Notes: generated by a model from the letters alone, not told the origin. A stretch of DNA of 34,711 nucleotides from Pseudomonadota bacterium (GCA_023386635.1 JAEWJH010000014.1:1-34711), one strand, 5' to 3'; shown: positions 26,257-34,250, counted from the stretch's first letter. Numbers and translations: made by a program.

Positions 26257-26757
26257 TCAAGCCTCGCCGGAGGTCTCGAACATGGCCGCGTCGAGCGCTT
26301 CGCGCGCGGGGCGGCCGGCCCAGACCACGAACTGATAGGCGGGGAAGTTGCGCTCGCACGCATCGAGCGCGGTGCCGAGCAGCGCCTCGCACTGTTTGCC
26401 CGAGGCTTCGACGCCGCCGGCGAGCACCAGCGCGTTGCGGTACATCACGAGGCCTTCCTTGGTCCACAGATCGAAGTGGCCGACCCACATCTGCTCGTTG
26501 ATCATCGAGATCAGCTTCTGCACTTCGCTGCGGCGGCGCTCCGGAACCCGCAGGTCGAACGCGCAGGCGAGATGCAGCGCCTCGATGTCGCACATCCAAG
26601 TGTACGACACCTGGTAGTCCGACCATTTGCCCGACACCAGGAGCGTGATCTCGTCATCGCTCGCCCGCTCGAACGACCAGTTGTTCCCGGCGGCGATCCG
26701 CTCGATCACTTCGAGCGGGTGGCTTCGCTGGCCGTCGGTGTAGCTGACGAGGGACAT
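26257..26757 (-). CDS. YbjN domain-containing protein
   Basis: A 166-aa soluble protein of the YbjN family (PF10722), whose fold resembles a type III secretion chaperone but whose function is unclear. Typical features are NPLEVIERIA-like HPLEVIERIAAGNNWSFER, VSYTWMCDIEALHLACAFDL, and MINEQMWVGHFDLWTKEGLVMYRNAL. There is no signal peptide. Adjacency to proC, 10 bp away, recurs in alphaproteobacteria from my recollection and suggests a shared transcript. A long upstream region rich in GANTC sites may control it. E. coli YbjN overproduction affects motility and stress responses; I would not transfer that role. Confidence 0.9.
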   Translation of the reverse strand: MSLVSYTDGQRSHPLEVIERIAAGNNWSFERASDDEITLLVSGKWSDYQVSYTWMCDIEALHLACAFDLRVPERRRSEVQKLISMINEQMWVGHFDLWTKEGLVMYRNALVLAGGVEASGKQCEALLGTALDACERNFPAYQFVVWAGRPAREALDAAMFETSGEA

Positions 26758-27147
26758 TCAGGTCTCCGCTTCTCGGCTCTTCTGAGCCCTTGGCTTTCTG
26801 TCGCCGGGCGCGCGCAAGCCACCGCACGCGCACGGCACGCATGTCCCACCCGCTCGCGCGGGTTTCGGTTGATACTGGAAAGACGGAACGCCTTGACCGT
26901 CGACAACGAATCACTGGCGAATCGACTATAACCTCACGATTCCGGCCATCTCAAGGACCGTCTTCGTTTCGGAATGAGCCGTGATTTGCGGAGTCCGCGC
27001 AAGAGTCGCGACTCACTCTCCACAACGGAAACCGTGGACAGAGTCAATCTGTAGTGGAAAACCCGCGCGGCTCCGAAGCCGTGCCGCTCTCTGCATTCTG
27101 CCATCAGTGGGGAACAGGGAACGCCGCGGAAAATGCGGCGAGATGAC
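26758..27147. promoter_or_regulatory. 390-bp intergenic region with a cluster of GANTC sites
   Basis: No gene is supported here. Seven GANTC sequences, the CcrM methylation target of alphaproteobacteria, start at 26908, 26919, 26938, 26991, 27003, 27010 and 27041; three more follow at 27145, 27159 and 27170 at the end of prs. The pair at 27003-27014 forms the perfect palindrome GAGTCGCGACTC. The region is upstream of the ybjN-proC unit and should hold its promoter, which may thus be under methylation control (CcrM with GcrA). I could not place -35 and -10 boxes with confidence. Confidence 0.5.
27122..27140 (-). terminator. Possible terminator after prs
   Basis: CGCCGC (27122-27127) and GCGGCG (27135-27140) form a 6-bp GC stem with a 7-nt loop, 8 bp beyond the prs stop on the minus strand. 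The following T content is low (TTCCCTGTTCC), so termination may be weak or Rho-assisted. Confidence 0.4.
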
Positions 27148-28104
27148 TCAGTCGAACAGACTCGACACCGACTCTTCGGCCGCGGTGCGGCTGATCGCTT
27201 CGCCGATCAACTGGGCGATGGGCAGAACGCGGATGTTGTGCGCGGCGAGCACTTCCCTGGTCGGCTGGATCGAGTCGGTGATCACCATTTCCTTGATCCG
27301 CGAGGCGGTGACGCGCGCGACCGCGCCGCCGGACAGAACGCCATGCGTCAGATAGGCGTAGACATCCTTGGCGCCGTTCGCGAGCAGGGCATCGGCGGCA
27401 TTCACCAGCGTGCCGCCGGAATCGACAATGTCGTCGATCAGGATGCAGGTGTGGCCGGCCACGTCGCCGATCACGTTCATCACTTCGGATTCGCCGGCGC
27501 GCTCACGGCGCTTGTCGATGATCGACAGCGGCGCGTTGAAGCGCTTGGCGAGCCCGCGGGCGCGCACCACGCCGCCGACGTCCGGCGACACCACCATCAG
27601 GTTTTCGAGACCCTTGAACTGTTCGCGGATGTCGCGGGTCATCACCGGCGAGGCGTAGAGGTTATCGGTCGGGATATCGAAGAAGCCCTGGATCTGCCCG
27701 GCATGCAGGTCGAGCGTCATCACGCGGTCGACGCCGGCGCGGGTGATCAGGTTGGCGACGAGCTTCGCCGAGATCGGGGTGCGGGGGCCGGGTTTGCGGT
27801 CCTGCCGGGCGTAGCCGAAATAGGGGATCACCGCGGTGATGCGGCGCGCCGAGGAGCGGCGCAGCGCGTCGGTGATGATCAGCAACTCCATCAGGTGATC
27901 GTTCGCCGGGAACGAGGTCGACTGAATGATGAAGCAGTCGGCGCCGCGCACGTTTTCCTGAATCTCGACGAACACTTCCATGTCCGCGAAGCGGCGCACC
28001 ACCGCTTTGGCCAGCGGCTGTTTCAGGTAATCGGCGATCGATTGCGCGAGCTTGGGATTCGAATTGCCGGCGACGAGCTTAATGGCCCCATTTTTGGCCG
28101 ACAT
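27148..28104 (-). CDS. prs: Ribose-phosphate pyrophosphokinase
   Basis: Prs makes PRPP from ribose 5-phosphate and ATP for purine, pyrimidine, histidine, tryptophan and NAD synthesis. The 318-aa protein has normal length. FADMEVFVEIQENVRG contains the conserved Glu of the regulatory flexible region, IPYFGYARQDRK the ATP-binding loop, and TLDLHAGQIQGFF the catalytic-site His134. The PRPP-binding loop is ILIDDIVDSGGTLVNAA near residues 216-232. The ATG at 28104 with a GAGGAGA site is preferred over a frame opening at 28167. It follows pgeF-midA-lgt on the same strand with a 111-bp gap, so its own promoter is possible. Confidence 0.97.
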   Translation of the reverse strand: MSAKNGAIKLVAGNSNPKLAQSIADYLKQPLAKAVVRRFADMEVFVEIQENVRGADCFIIQSTSFPANDHLMELLIITDALRRSSARRITAVIPYFGYARQDRKPGPRTPISAKLVANLITRAGVDRVMTLDLHAGQIQGFFDIPTDNLYASPVMTRDIREQFKGLENLMVVSPDVGGVVRARGLAKRFNAPLSIIDKRRERAGESEVMNVIGDVAGHTCILIDDIVDSGGTLVNAADALLANGAKDVYAYLTHGVLSGGAVARVTASRIKEMVITDSIQPTREVLAAHNIRVLPIAQLIGEAISRTAAEESVSSLFD

Positions 28105-28215
28105 ACGCTTCTCCTCGCATCCACCGACAGGCGCGAGGTGCATAACAAGCGAAGCCGGTAGCGGCAATGTTTCGCAGCGGTTTTGCCCCGAATTTCCTCC
28201 GGGCGGCCGCGCGGC

Positions 28216-28986
28216 CTAGTCCGCGAGCGCGATGGCGTTGATGTGGCGGCCGTAATCCGGTTCGCCGCGCTGGGTGGTGCGCCGATAGCTGAAAAACCGC
28301 ACCGGATCGCCATGGGTATCGAGGCCGAGGTCCTCGAAACCCCCGACTCCGGCCCGTTCCACCCGTGCGGCGATATAGCCGGGCAGGTCGAACATCGCGT
28401 GCCCCGGTTTGCCGGCCGCGAAGAACCGCGCATTGGCGGGGTCGGCGGCGGTGAATCGCTCGACGAATTCGGTCGAGACCTCGTAGCTGTGCTGCCGGAT
28501 CAGCGGGCCGAGCACGACGCGGATGCCTTTACGGGTGGCGCCCAGCCGTTCCATGGCCGCAAGGGTCGCCTCGATCACGCCGGTGAAGGCGCCGCGCCAG
28601 CCGGCATGGGCCGCGCCGATCACCCGGGCTTCGGGGTCGGCGAACAGCAGCGGCCCGCAATCGGCCGTGGAAATGCCGAGGCCGAGGCCCGGTGTGCGGG
28701 TGACGATCGCGTCGGCGCGCGGCCGCTCGGTCCACGGCGCATCGATGGTCACCACGTCCGGCGAGTGGATCTGATAGGCGGTGAGAAACCGGTCCGGCGC
28801 GACGCCGATCGCGGCCGCCATCCGCGCGCGGTTCTCGCGCACATGGTCCGGATCGTCGCTGGAGCCGACGCCGCCGTTGAGGCTGGCGTAAATCCCGCCG
28901 GACACCCCGCCCTGCCGGGTGAAGAAGCCGTGGCGGATGCCAGGCAGCGCCGTCAGCGAGGGCGCGTCGATTTTCAGATCGGTCAT
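28216..28986 (-). CDS. pgeF: Peptidoglycan editing factor / purine nucleoside phosphorylase (YfiH family)
   Basis: A 256-aa protein of the DUF152/YfiH family, described both as a purine nucleoside enzyme (phosphorylase and deaminase) and as a factor keeping wrong residues out of peptidoglycan. The metal site is complete: His74 (YQIHS), Cys110 (TADCGPLLF) and His127 (AAHAGWRG), equal in spacing to His71, Cys107 and His124 of E. coli YfiH. HGFFTRQGGVSGGIYASLN is the usual N-terminus. The start codon overlaps the midA stop by 4 nt (ATGA at 28983-28986), so it is the third gene of the lgt-midA-pgeF unit. Confidence 0.95.
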   Translation of the reverse strand: MTDLKIDAPSLTALPGIRHGFFTRQGGVSGGIYASLNGGVGSSDDPDHVRENRARMAAAIGVAPDRFLTAYQIHSPDVVTIDAPWTERPRADAIVTRTPGLGLGISTADCGPLLFADPEARVIGAAHAGWRGAFTGVIEATLAAMERLGATRKGIRVVLGPLIRQHSYEVSTEFVERFTAADPANARFFAAGKPGHAMFDLPGYIAARVERAGVGGFEDLGLDTHGDPVRFFSYRRTTQRGEPDYGRHINAIALAD

Positions 28987-30086
28987 GAGTCGAATCCCGG
29001 CAGCGGGCCGAGCCGCGGGTCGGCCAGCGCCATCACCTTGAACAGTTCGCCCATGGTGGTGCGGCCGGCGCCGGTGAGACGGTCGAGCGCGGCGTCGATG
29101 TCGTGGCGCTGCGCGGCGGTCGCGTGCGCCTTTAGCGCCTGGGCGCGTTCGACGATGCCGAGCCGGCGCAGCCATTCGCCCTGACCCATCGGCCCGTGCA
29201 CGGCAGCGCCCATCGCGCCGGCGGCGAGGCCGAGCGCCTGGAAGTCCACATGCGCGGTCAGGTCCGCGAGGCCGGGCGCATGCAGCGGATCGGTGAAGGC
29301 GTGGCGCGCCGCCGCCTGCAAGGTATCGCCGGTGTCGCTGCGGATATGCCCGTAGTCGATGATCAGCGCGGCGCCGTTGGCGCGGCCGATCCGCTTGCCG
29401 ACGTCGAACGCCATCCGGTCGGAGCGCCATTCGAACAATTCGTCGTCATGCGCGTCATGCAGATGCTCCGGCAGCAGCCGTTCGAAATGCGGGATCGGTT
29501 CATGCGCCAGTGTGTAGCCGAGATTGTCCTCGGCATCGACATGCACCATGCGCTCGTACCAGCCGTCGCCGCGCTTCACTGCCTGATGGATCGACAGCGC
29601 GTCGAAGAACTCGTTGGCGATGATGATCGTTGGGCCGTCCGGCACCTCGTCGAGCGTCGCATGCCAATGCGGTGTCTCCGGCAGCCGTGCCAGCGTCTCC
29701 GCCTGCCGCGCGCGCAAGGCCGCGTTGATCTCGACGAGATGGATGCCGCCGATCGCGGCGACGAACGGCGGCACCGCCTGCGCCGCGCGCATCGCGTCGG
29801 CCATCAGCGTGCCGCGGCCGGGGCCGAGTTCGACCACGCGCAGATCCGCCGGCGAGCCCATCAGCCGCCACACCGCCGTCATCCAGAGGCCGATCAACTC
29901 GCCGAACATCTGGCTGATTTCCGGCGCGGTGATGAAGTCGCCTGACGCGCCGATCGGGTCGCGGCAGACGTAGTAGCCGTATTGCGGATGCGTGAGACAG
30001 AGATCCATGTAGTGCGACACGGAGATCGGTCCGTGCCGCGCGATCAGGTCGCGGATCTCCTGTTCGAGCGGTCCCCTATCGCTCAT
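28983..30086 (-). CDS. SAM-dependent methyltransferase, MidA/NDUFAF7 family
   Basis: A 367-aa cytosolic methyltransferase of COG1565. The mitochondrial homologue NDUFAF7 methylates an arginine of complex I subunit NDUFS2 during assembly; bacterial targets are less sure, and a role in complex I assembly is inferred. Family features are ISVSHYMDLCLTHPQYGYY, the long GASGDFITAPEISQMFGELIG, the SAM loop VVELGPGRGTLMADAMRA (about residues 84-101), and IIANEFFDALSIHQ. DYGHIRSDTGDTLQA lies near residue 245. The ATG at 30086 overlaps the lgt stop by 4 nt, and its own stop overlaps pgeF. No nuo gene is in the window. Confidence 0.95.
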   Translation of the reverse strand: MSDRGPLEQEIRDLIARHGPISVSHYMDLCLTHPQYGYYVCRDPIGASGDFITAPEISQMFGELIGLWMTAVWRLMGSPADLRVVELGPGRGTLMADAMRAAQAVPPFVAAIGGIHLVEINAALRARQAETLARLPETPHWHATLDEVPDGPTIIIANEFFDALSIHQAVKRGDGWYERMVHVDAEDNLGYTLAHEPIPHFERLLPEHLHDAHDDELFEWRSDRMAFDVGKRIGRANGAALIIDYGHIRSDTGDTLQAAARHAFTDPLHAPGLADLTAHVDFQALGLAAGAMGAAVHGPMGQGEWLRRLGIVERAQALKAHATAAQRHDIDAALDRLTGAGRTTMGELFKVMALADPRLGPLPGFDS

Positions 30087-30913
30087 CGCCGCTCCGTTTG
30101 GCGCGGATGCCGCACGGCATAGACCGCGAACGCCAACCCGGCGAGGAACAACGGGATCGACAACAGCATGCCCATGGTGAGACCGCCCCACAGGAAACCG
30201 AGCTGCGCGTCAGGCTCACGGAACAGTTCGCTGAACGAGCGCGCCACAGCATAGCCCATGGCGAACACGCCGATCACGAGGCCGGGACGTTTCAGCGCGC
30301 CGGCGCGCACCAGGAACGCGAGCAGGGCGAACAGCACGACGCCTTCGAGCGCGGCTTCATAGATTTGGCTCGGATGGCGCGGCAGCGGTCCGCCGGTCGG
30401 GAAGATCATCGCCCACGGCACGTCGGTCGGCCGGCCCCACAATTCGCCGTTGATGAAATTGGCGATGCGGCCGAGGCAGAGGCCGATCGGCCCCGCCGCG
30501 CAGGTGAGATCGCCGAGCGAGAGGATCGGGATGCCGCGCGTCTTGGCGAACAGCACCACCGCGATGACGCAGCCGGCGAAACCGCCGTGGAACGACATGC
30601 CGCCGTTCCACAGTTGAAGCATCTCCAGCGGATGCGCCATGAAATAGGGCAGGTTGTAGAACAGCACATAGCCGACGCGGCCGCCGAGGATGATGCCGAC
30701 CGTGACCCACAGCACGAAGTCGTCGAACTCGAGCACGGTCAGCGGCGGCTTCCCGCCCCAGAGCCGCTCGGCGCGGATCAGCACGCGCGCATACCACCAG
30801 CCGAGCAGGATGCCGAAGATATAGGCGAGCGCGTACCAGCGGATCGCGAAGGGGCCGACGCTGATCAGCACCGGGTCGAAGGCGGGAAACGGCAGGACCA
30901 AGAGCGGCGGCAT
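30083..30913 (-). CDS. lgt: Prolipoprotein diacylglyceryl transferase
   Basis: Lgt moves a diacylglyceryl group from phosphatidylglycerol to the lipobox Cys of prolipoproteins, the first step of lipoprotein maturation in the inner membrane. The 276-aa protein has about seven membrane segments. The signature GRIANFINGELWGRPT (Arg149 to about 163) is intact, as are MSFHGGFAG (His109) and IRWYALAYIFGI. It should act on the two predicted lipoproteins in this window, using the phosphatidylglycerol that PgsA helps make. The ATG at 30913 has a CGGAG site; the frame extension to 31027 is rejected because its polar leader does not fit. It heads the lgt-midA-pgeF unit and is divergent from ubiK. Confidence 0.97.
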   Translation of the reverse strand: MPPLLVLPFPAFDPVLISVGPFAIRWYALAYIFGILLGWWYARVLIRAERLWGGKPPLTVLEFDDFVLWVTVGIILGGRVGYVLFYNLPYFMAHPLEMLQLWNGGMSFHGGFAGCVIAVVLFAKTRGIPILSLGDLTCAAGPIGLCLGRIANFINGELWGRPTDVPWAMIFPTGGPLPRHPSQIYEAALEGVVLFALLAFLVRAGALKRPGLVIGVFAMGYAVARSFSELFREPDAQLGFLWGGLTMGMLLSIPLFLAGLAFAVYAVRHPRQTERR

Positions 30914-31053
30914 TCCAGGCTCCGGACGACAGGGGACTCTGATGCAACGCGCAGCGGGCGATTTGTCAATGCCGCATCTGCCGATTGGCCTTGCGATAGC
31001 GAGGCGGGGACGCCATTGTCCGGTCAAACATCATTGATACTCGTGAGGCGATC

Positions 31054-31323
31054 ATGACGCAGACATCCAGCCGCTTCTTCGACGAGATCGGTCGTCTGAT
31101 GAACGATGCCGCCGGCGTGGCGCAGGGCGTGCGCCGCGAATTCGACACGGTGTTCCGCAGCCAGGCCGAGCGGATTCTGCGTGACCTCGACGTCGTCCCG
31201 CGCGAGGAATTCGATGCGGTGCGCGACATGGCGCGGCTCGCCCGCGAGGAGAATGAGGCGCTGAAAGCCCGCCTCGACGCGCTGGAAGCGCGCCTCGGCA
31301 GCGGCTCCGGCTCCGCGAGTTAA
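31054..31323 (+). CDS. ubiK: UbiK-family accessory factor (BMFP domain)
   Basis: An 89-aa protein of the UbiK/YqiC family, which helps assemble the ubiquinone biosynthesis complex in E. coli and Salmonella and has membrane-fusogenic activity. The N-terminal part (RFFDEIGRLMNDAAGVAQGV) is an amphipathic helix. VVPREEFDAVRDMARLAREENEALKARLDALEARL makes a C-terminal coiled coil in two overlapping stretches, with the usual VxREEFD signature. Gly/Ser residues end the protein. GTGAGG upstream supports the ATG. It lies opposite lgt and is closed by a hairpin terminator, so it is probably monocistronic. UbiA, earlier in the ubiquinone pathway, is also in this window but far away. Confidence 0.92.
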   Translation: MTQTSSRFFDEIGRLMNDAAGVAQGVRREFDTVFRSQAERILRDLDVVPREEFDAVRDMARLAREENEALKARLDALEARLGSGSGSAS

Positions 31324-31341
31324 GCAAATCCGGCTCAAACC

Positions 31342-31381
31342 GGCTGTTTCCGGCGATTTTTGCCGGAAATAGCAGCCTTTT
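31342..31381 (+). terminator. Intrinsic terminator after ubiK
   Basis: A composite stem pairs GGCTG with CAGCC and TTTCCGGC with GCCGGAAA around the loop GATTTTT, with a 3-nt bulge (TAG), and is followed by TTTT. It sits 18 bp after the ubiK stop and well before rplY. Confidence 0.8.
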
Positions 31382-31525
31382 CGCCGGTTTCCGGGTCGCC
31401 CTTCCTTGCCCTTTGCGGAGGGCGCCGCTATAACCCGCCGTCCGCGACCCCCGGCACCCCTGGAGGCTTGTTGCGGCACATCATGGGCGGCGCGAGCCGC
31501 CTTTCACTTTTGCGAGGACATTACG

Positions 31526-32242
31526 ATGGCGACCGTCAAGGAAATGAAGGCGACGGTTCGCTCGAAGAGCGGCAAGGGGGCCGCCCGAGCGGAACGGCGC
31601 GCCGGCAGAGTGCCGGGCGTGATTTACGGAGACAGCAAACCCCCGGTGGCGATCGCGCTCGATCACGCCGAATTGCGGCAGCGCATTTATGCCGGCCGGT
31701 TCCTGACCTCGGTGTACGATATCGAGATCGACGGTCAGAAGCATCGCGTCATTCCGCGCGACTACCAGCTTGATCCGGTGAAGGATCATCCGGTGCATGT
31801 CGACTTCCTGCGTCTCGGCGAAGGTCAGCCGATCCGCGTCAACATCGCGGTGCGCGTCATCAATGCCGAAGCCTCGCCCGGCATCAAGCGCGGCGGTGCG
31901 GTCAACATCGTCACCCAGGCGATCGAAATCTCGTGCCTGCCGGAAGACATTCCGGAATCGATCGACGTCGATATCGCCGGTCTCGAAATCAACTATTCGA
32001 AGCATCTGCGCGACGTGAAGCTGCCGGCGAACGTCAAGGTGCTGGCGCCGGAAGAAATGACGCTGGTCACCATCGTTCCGCCGTCCGGCTACGCCGAAGA
32101 ACAGCGTGCGGCTGCGGAAGCGGCTGCTGCTCCGGCTGCGGCTGCTCCGGCTGCGGGCGCTGCTGCTCCGGCTGCTGGTGCTGCGGCTCCGGCCGCTGGT
32201 GCCGCGGCTCCGGCTGCGGGCGCTGCGCCTGCCAAGAAGTAA
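31526..32242 (+). CDS. rplY: 50S ribosomal protein L25 (general stress protein Ctc type)
   Basis: L25 binds 5S rRNA in the large subunit. This 238-aa protein is the long Ctc/TL5 form: an L25 domain to about residue 95 (KSGKGAARAERRAGRVPGVIYG), then the TL5 beta domain (PIRVNIAVRVINAEASPGIKRGG and EISCLPEDIPESIDVDI). The last 45 or so residues are an Ala/Pro/Gly tail made of PAAGAAA repeats (about four units), unrelated to RNA binding and probably flexible. The ATG at 31526 begins the typical MATVKEMKATVRSKSG; the longer frame from 31406 is rejected. A GAGG site is loosely placed upstream. A strong hairpin follows before pth. Confidence 0.96.
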   Translation: MATVKEMKATVRSKSGKGAARAERRAGRVPGVIYGDSKPPVAIALDHAELRQRIYAGRFLTSVYDIEIDGQKHRVIPRDYQLDPVKDHPVHVDFLRLGEGQPIRVNIAVRVINAEASPGIKRGGAVNIVTQAIEISCLPEDIPESIDVDIAGLEINYSKHLRDVKLPANVKVLAPEEMTLVTIVPPSGYAEEQRAAAEAAAAPAAAAPAAGAAAPAAGAAAPAAGAAAPAAGAAPAKK

Positions 32243-32247
32243 ACGCC

Positions 32248-32281
32248 AGCCGCGCGCCGGTCTCCGGCGCGCGGCTCGTTC
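32248..32281 (+). terminator. Strong hairpin between rplY and pth
   Basis: A perfect 13-bp stem, AGCCGCGCGCCGG (32248-32260) with CCGGCGCGCGGCT (32264-32276), has a 3-nt loop and is followed by the pyrimidine-rich CGTTCTCTTCC. It may end rplY transcripts only in part, as pth starts 30 bp later and its promoter is not visible; partial read-through or RNA stabilisation is also possible. Confidence 0.65.
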
Positions 32282-32310
32282 TCTTCCTGCTGCGGGCTCG
32301 TGGTGCCGTC

Positions 32311-32946
32311 ATGCTGCTGTTCGTCGGTCTCGGCAATCCGGGCGACCGCTACGTCGCCAATCGTCACAATGTCGGTTTCATGGCCGTGCAGGAGATTGCG
32401 CGGCGGCATGACATCGCGCCGTGGCGTCGCCGGTTTCAGGGCGTCGCGGTGGAAGGCGCGCTCGGCGGGCAGAAGACGCTGCTGCTGCTGCCCGGCACTT
32501 ACATGAACGAGTCGGGCCGCGCCGTGGTCGAGGCGGCGCAGTTCTACAAGCTCTCGCCCGCCGACATCGTCGTCTTCCATGACGAACTCGATCTGCCGCC
32601 CGGCAAGCTGCGCATCAAGACCGGCGGCGGCAATGCCGGCCACAACGGCCTGCGCTCGATCACCGCGCATGTGGGCAACGATTACCGGCGCGTGCGCATC
32701 GGCATCGGTCATCCGGGCGACAAGGACCGCGTGCACAGCTACGTGCTGCAGGATTTCGCCAAGAGCGAGCGCGACTGGGTTGCCGCGCTGTGCGAGGCGA
32801 TCGCCGACAATGCGCCGCTGCTGGCGAAAGGCCAGGACGCGACGTTCCAGAACAAGGTGCATCTGGCGATGGACGCCAAAGGTTTCGGCGACAGCGCGGA
32901 TGCCAAACCCGAGCCCGCGAAAGCGAACACGAAAGACAAGAGCTGA
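32311..32946 (+). CDS. pth: Peptidyl-tRNA hydrolase
   Basis: Pth frees tRNA from peptidyl-tRNA that drops off ribosomes. The 211-aa protein has the catalytic set Asn9 (VGLGNPG), His19 (NRHNVGF), Asn66 (TYMNESG) and Asp91 (FHDELDLPPGK), equivalent to Asn10, His20, Asn68 and Asp93 of E. coli. KTGGGNAGHNGLRSI and RIGIGHPGDKDRV follow as usual. A polar Lys/Ala-rich tail of about 20 residues extends beyond the fold. The ATG at 32311 gives the standard N-terminus, although the ribosome binding site is weak. Its stop shares one base with the ychF start (TGATG), so the two are coupled; rplY-pth-ychF is a widely kept gene order. Confidence 0.97.
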   Translation: MLLFVGLGNPGDRYVANRHNVGFMAVQEIARRHDIAPWRRRFQGVAVEGALGGQKTLLLLPGTYMNESGRAVVEAAQFYKLSPADIVVFHDELDLPPGKLRIKTGGGNAGHNGLRSITAHVGNDYRRVRIGIGHPGDKDRVHSYVLQDFAKSERDWVAALCEAIADNAPLLAKGQDATFQNKVHLAMDAKGFGDSADAKPEPAKANTKDKS

Positions 32947-34052
32947 TGGGATTCAAGTGTGGCATCGTCGGTCTGCCCAATGTCGGCAAGTCGACCCTTT
33001 TCAACGCGCTGACGCAGACGGCGGCGGCGCAGGCGGCGAACTATCCGTTCTGCACGATCGAGCCGAATGTCGGCGAGATCGCCGTGCCGGACCCGCGCCT
33101 CGACAAGCTCGCGGCGCTGGCGAAGTCGCAGCAGATCGTGCCGACGCGCATCACCTTCGTCGACATCGCCGGCCTGGTGAAGGGCGCGTCGAAAGGCGAG
33201 GGCCTCGGCAACCAGTTCCTCGCGACCATCCGTGAAGTGGACGCGATCGTCCATGTGGTGCGCTGCTTCGAGGATGGCGACATCACCCACGTCGAGGGCC
33301 GCATCGATCCGATCGCCGACATCGACACGATCGAGACCGAGCTGATGCTCGCCGATCTCGACAGTCTCGAGAAGCGCGTCGACAATCTCGAGAAGAAGGC
33401 CAAGGGCTCCGGCGAGGACGCCAAGGAAGCGCGCGAGATGCTCGATCTCGTCAAGCGTTCGCTCGCGCTGTTGCGTGACGGCAAGCCGGCGCGGCTCGTC
33501 GAGCGCAAGCCGGACGAAGAGCGGATGTTCCATTCGCTCGGCATGCTGACCTCGGCGCCGGTGCTCTATGCCTGCAACGTCGAGGAGAGCGCGGCCGCGA
33601 CCGGCAACGATTTCTCCAGGCGTGTCGAGGAGCGGGCGAAGGCCGAAGGCGCGGTGTGCGTCGTCATCTCGGCGAAGATCGAATCCGAGATCGCCGCGCT
33701 GCCGCCCGAGGAGCGCAAGGATTATCTGGAGGCTGTCGGCCTCACCGAGCCGGGTCTCGACCGGCTGATCCGCGCCGGTTACGACCTGCTGCATCTGCTG
33801 ACCTACTTCACCGTCGGCCCGAAGGAAGCGCGCGCCTGGACGATCACCAGCGGCACCAAGGCGCCGCAGGCGGCCGGCGTGATCCACACCGATTTCGAGC
33901 GCGGCTTCATCCGCGCCGAGACCATCGGCTACGACGATTACGTGCGGCTCGGCGGCGAAGCCGGCGCGCGCGAGGCCGGACGGCTGCGGCTCGAAGGCAA
34001 GGACTATGTGGTCGCCGACGGCGACGTGATGCACTTTCGCTTCGCGACTTGA
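32946..34052 (+). CDS. ychF: Redox-regulated ATPase YchF (Obg-like)
   Basis: YchF is a ribosome-associated P-loop NTPase of the Obg family that prefers ATP over GTP and takes part in stress and translation control. The 368-aa protein has normal length. G1 is GLPNVGKST (residues 9-17), G2/switch I surrounds YPFCTIEPNVG, G3 is DIAGLVKGAS, and the altered G4 NVEE (Asn211-Glu214) replaces NKxD, the feature linked to ATP use. A coiled-coil insertion lies about residues 130-165, and the TGS domain ends the protein (RAWTITSGTKAPQAAGVIH, then GDVMHFRF). The ATG overlaps the pth stop by one base. Repeats fill the region after it. Confidence 0.98.
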   Translation: MGFKCGIVGLPNVGKSTLFNALTQTAAAQAANYPFCTIEPNVGEIAVPDPRLDKLAALAKSQQIVPTRITFVDIAGLVKGASKGEGLGNQFLATIREVDAIVHVVRCFEDGDITHVEGRIDPIADIDTIETELMLADLDSLEKRVDNLEKKAKGSGEDAKEAREMLDLVKRSLALLRDGKPARLVERKPDEERMFHSLGMLTSAPVLYACNVEESAAATGNDFSRRVEERAKAEGAVCVVISAKIESEIAALPPEERKDYLEAVGLTEPGLDRLIRAGYDLLHLLTYFTVGPKEARAWTITSGTKAPQAAGVIHTDFERGFIRAETIGYDDYVRLGGEAGAREAGRLRLEGKDYVVADGDVMHFRFAT

Positions 34053-34085
34053 TGAGGATGAGACGGGGCGGGCTTGCCGCTCTTT

Positions 34086-34101
34086 CTCTCTCTCTCTCTC
34101 T
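34086..34101. repeat. CT dinucleotide run
   Basis: Eight CT units follow CTCTTT, 33 bp after the ychF stop. A simple repeat of this length is open to slippage. On the plus strand it gives a pyrimidine tract in the ychF 3' UTR. Confidence 0.85.
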
Positions 34102-34107
34102 AGAAGC

Positions 34108-34250
34108 CTCCTGGTGAGGAGCCCGGCAAAGCCGGGCGTCTCGAACCAAAGCGATCCGTCAGGATCGCGACAGCAAATGACGCGAGCGCGATGCTGGGCC
34201 GCCGCATCCTTCGAGACGCGATGCTGCGCATCGCTCCTCAGGATGAGGCG
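34108..34250. repeat. Two palindromic elements sharing arms in inverted orientation
   Basis: Element A (34116-34145) is GAGGAGC, then the hairpin GCCCGGC-AAA-GCCGGGC (34121-34137), then GCGTCTCGAA (34136-34145). Element B (34205-34245) reads the arms in reverse: TTCGAGACGC (34210-34219), hairpin GCGATGC-TGC-GCATCGC (34218-34234), then GCTCCTC (34233-34239), all inside CATCCT/AGGATG. Arms are conserved while cores differ, the pattern of a dispersed family of REP-like elements. From memory, such units are abundant in Bradyrhizobium and Rhodopseudomonas. Confidence 0.75.

Noticed and set aside
24702..26501. A 599-codon plus-strand frame across the TetR, proC and ybjN genes
   Set aside because: It spans three well-supported minus-strand genes and has biased composition rich in Arg, Ser and Ala without motifs.
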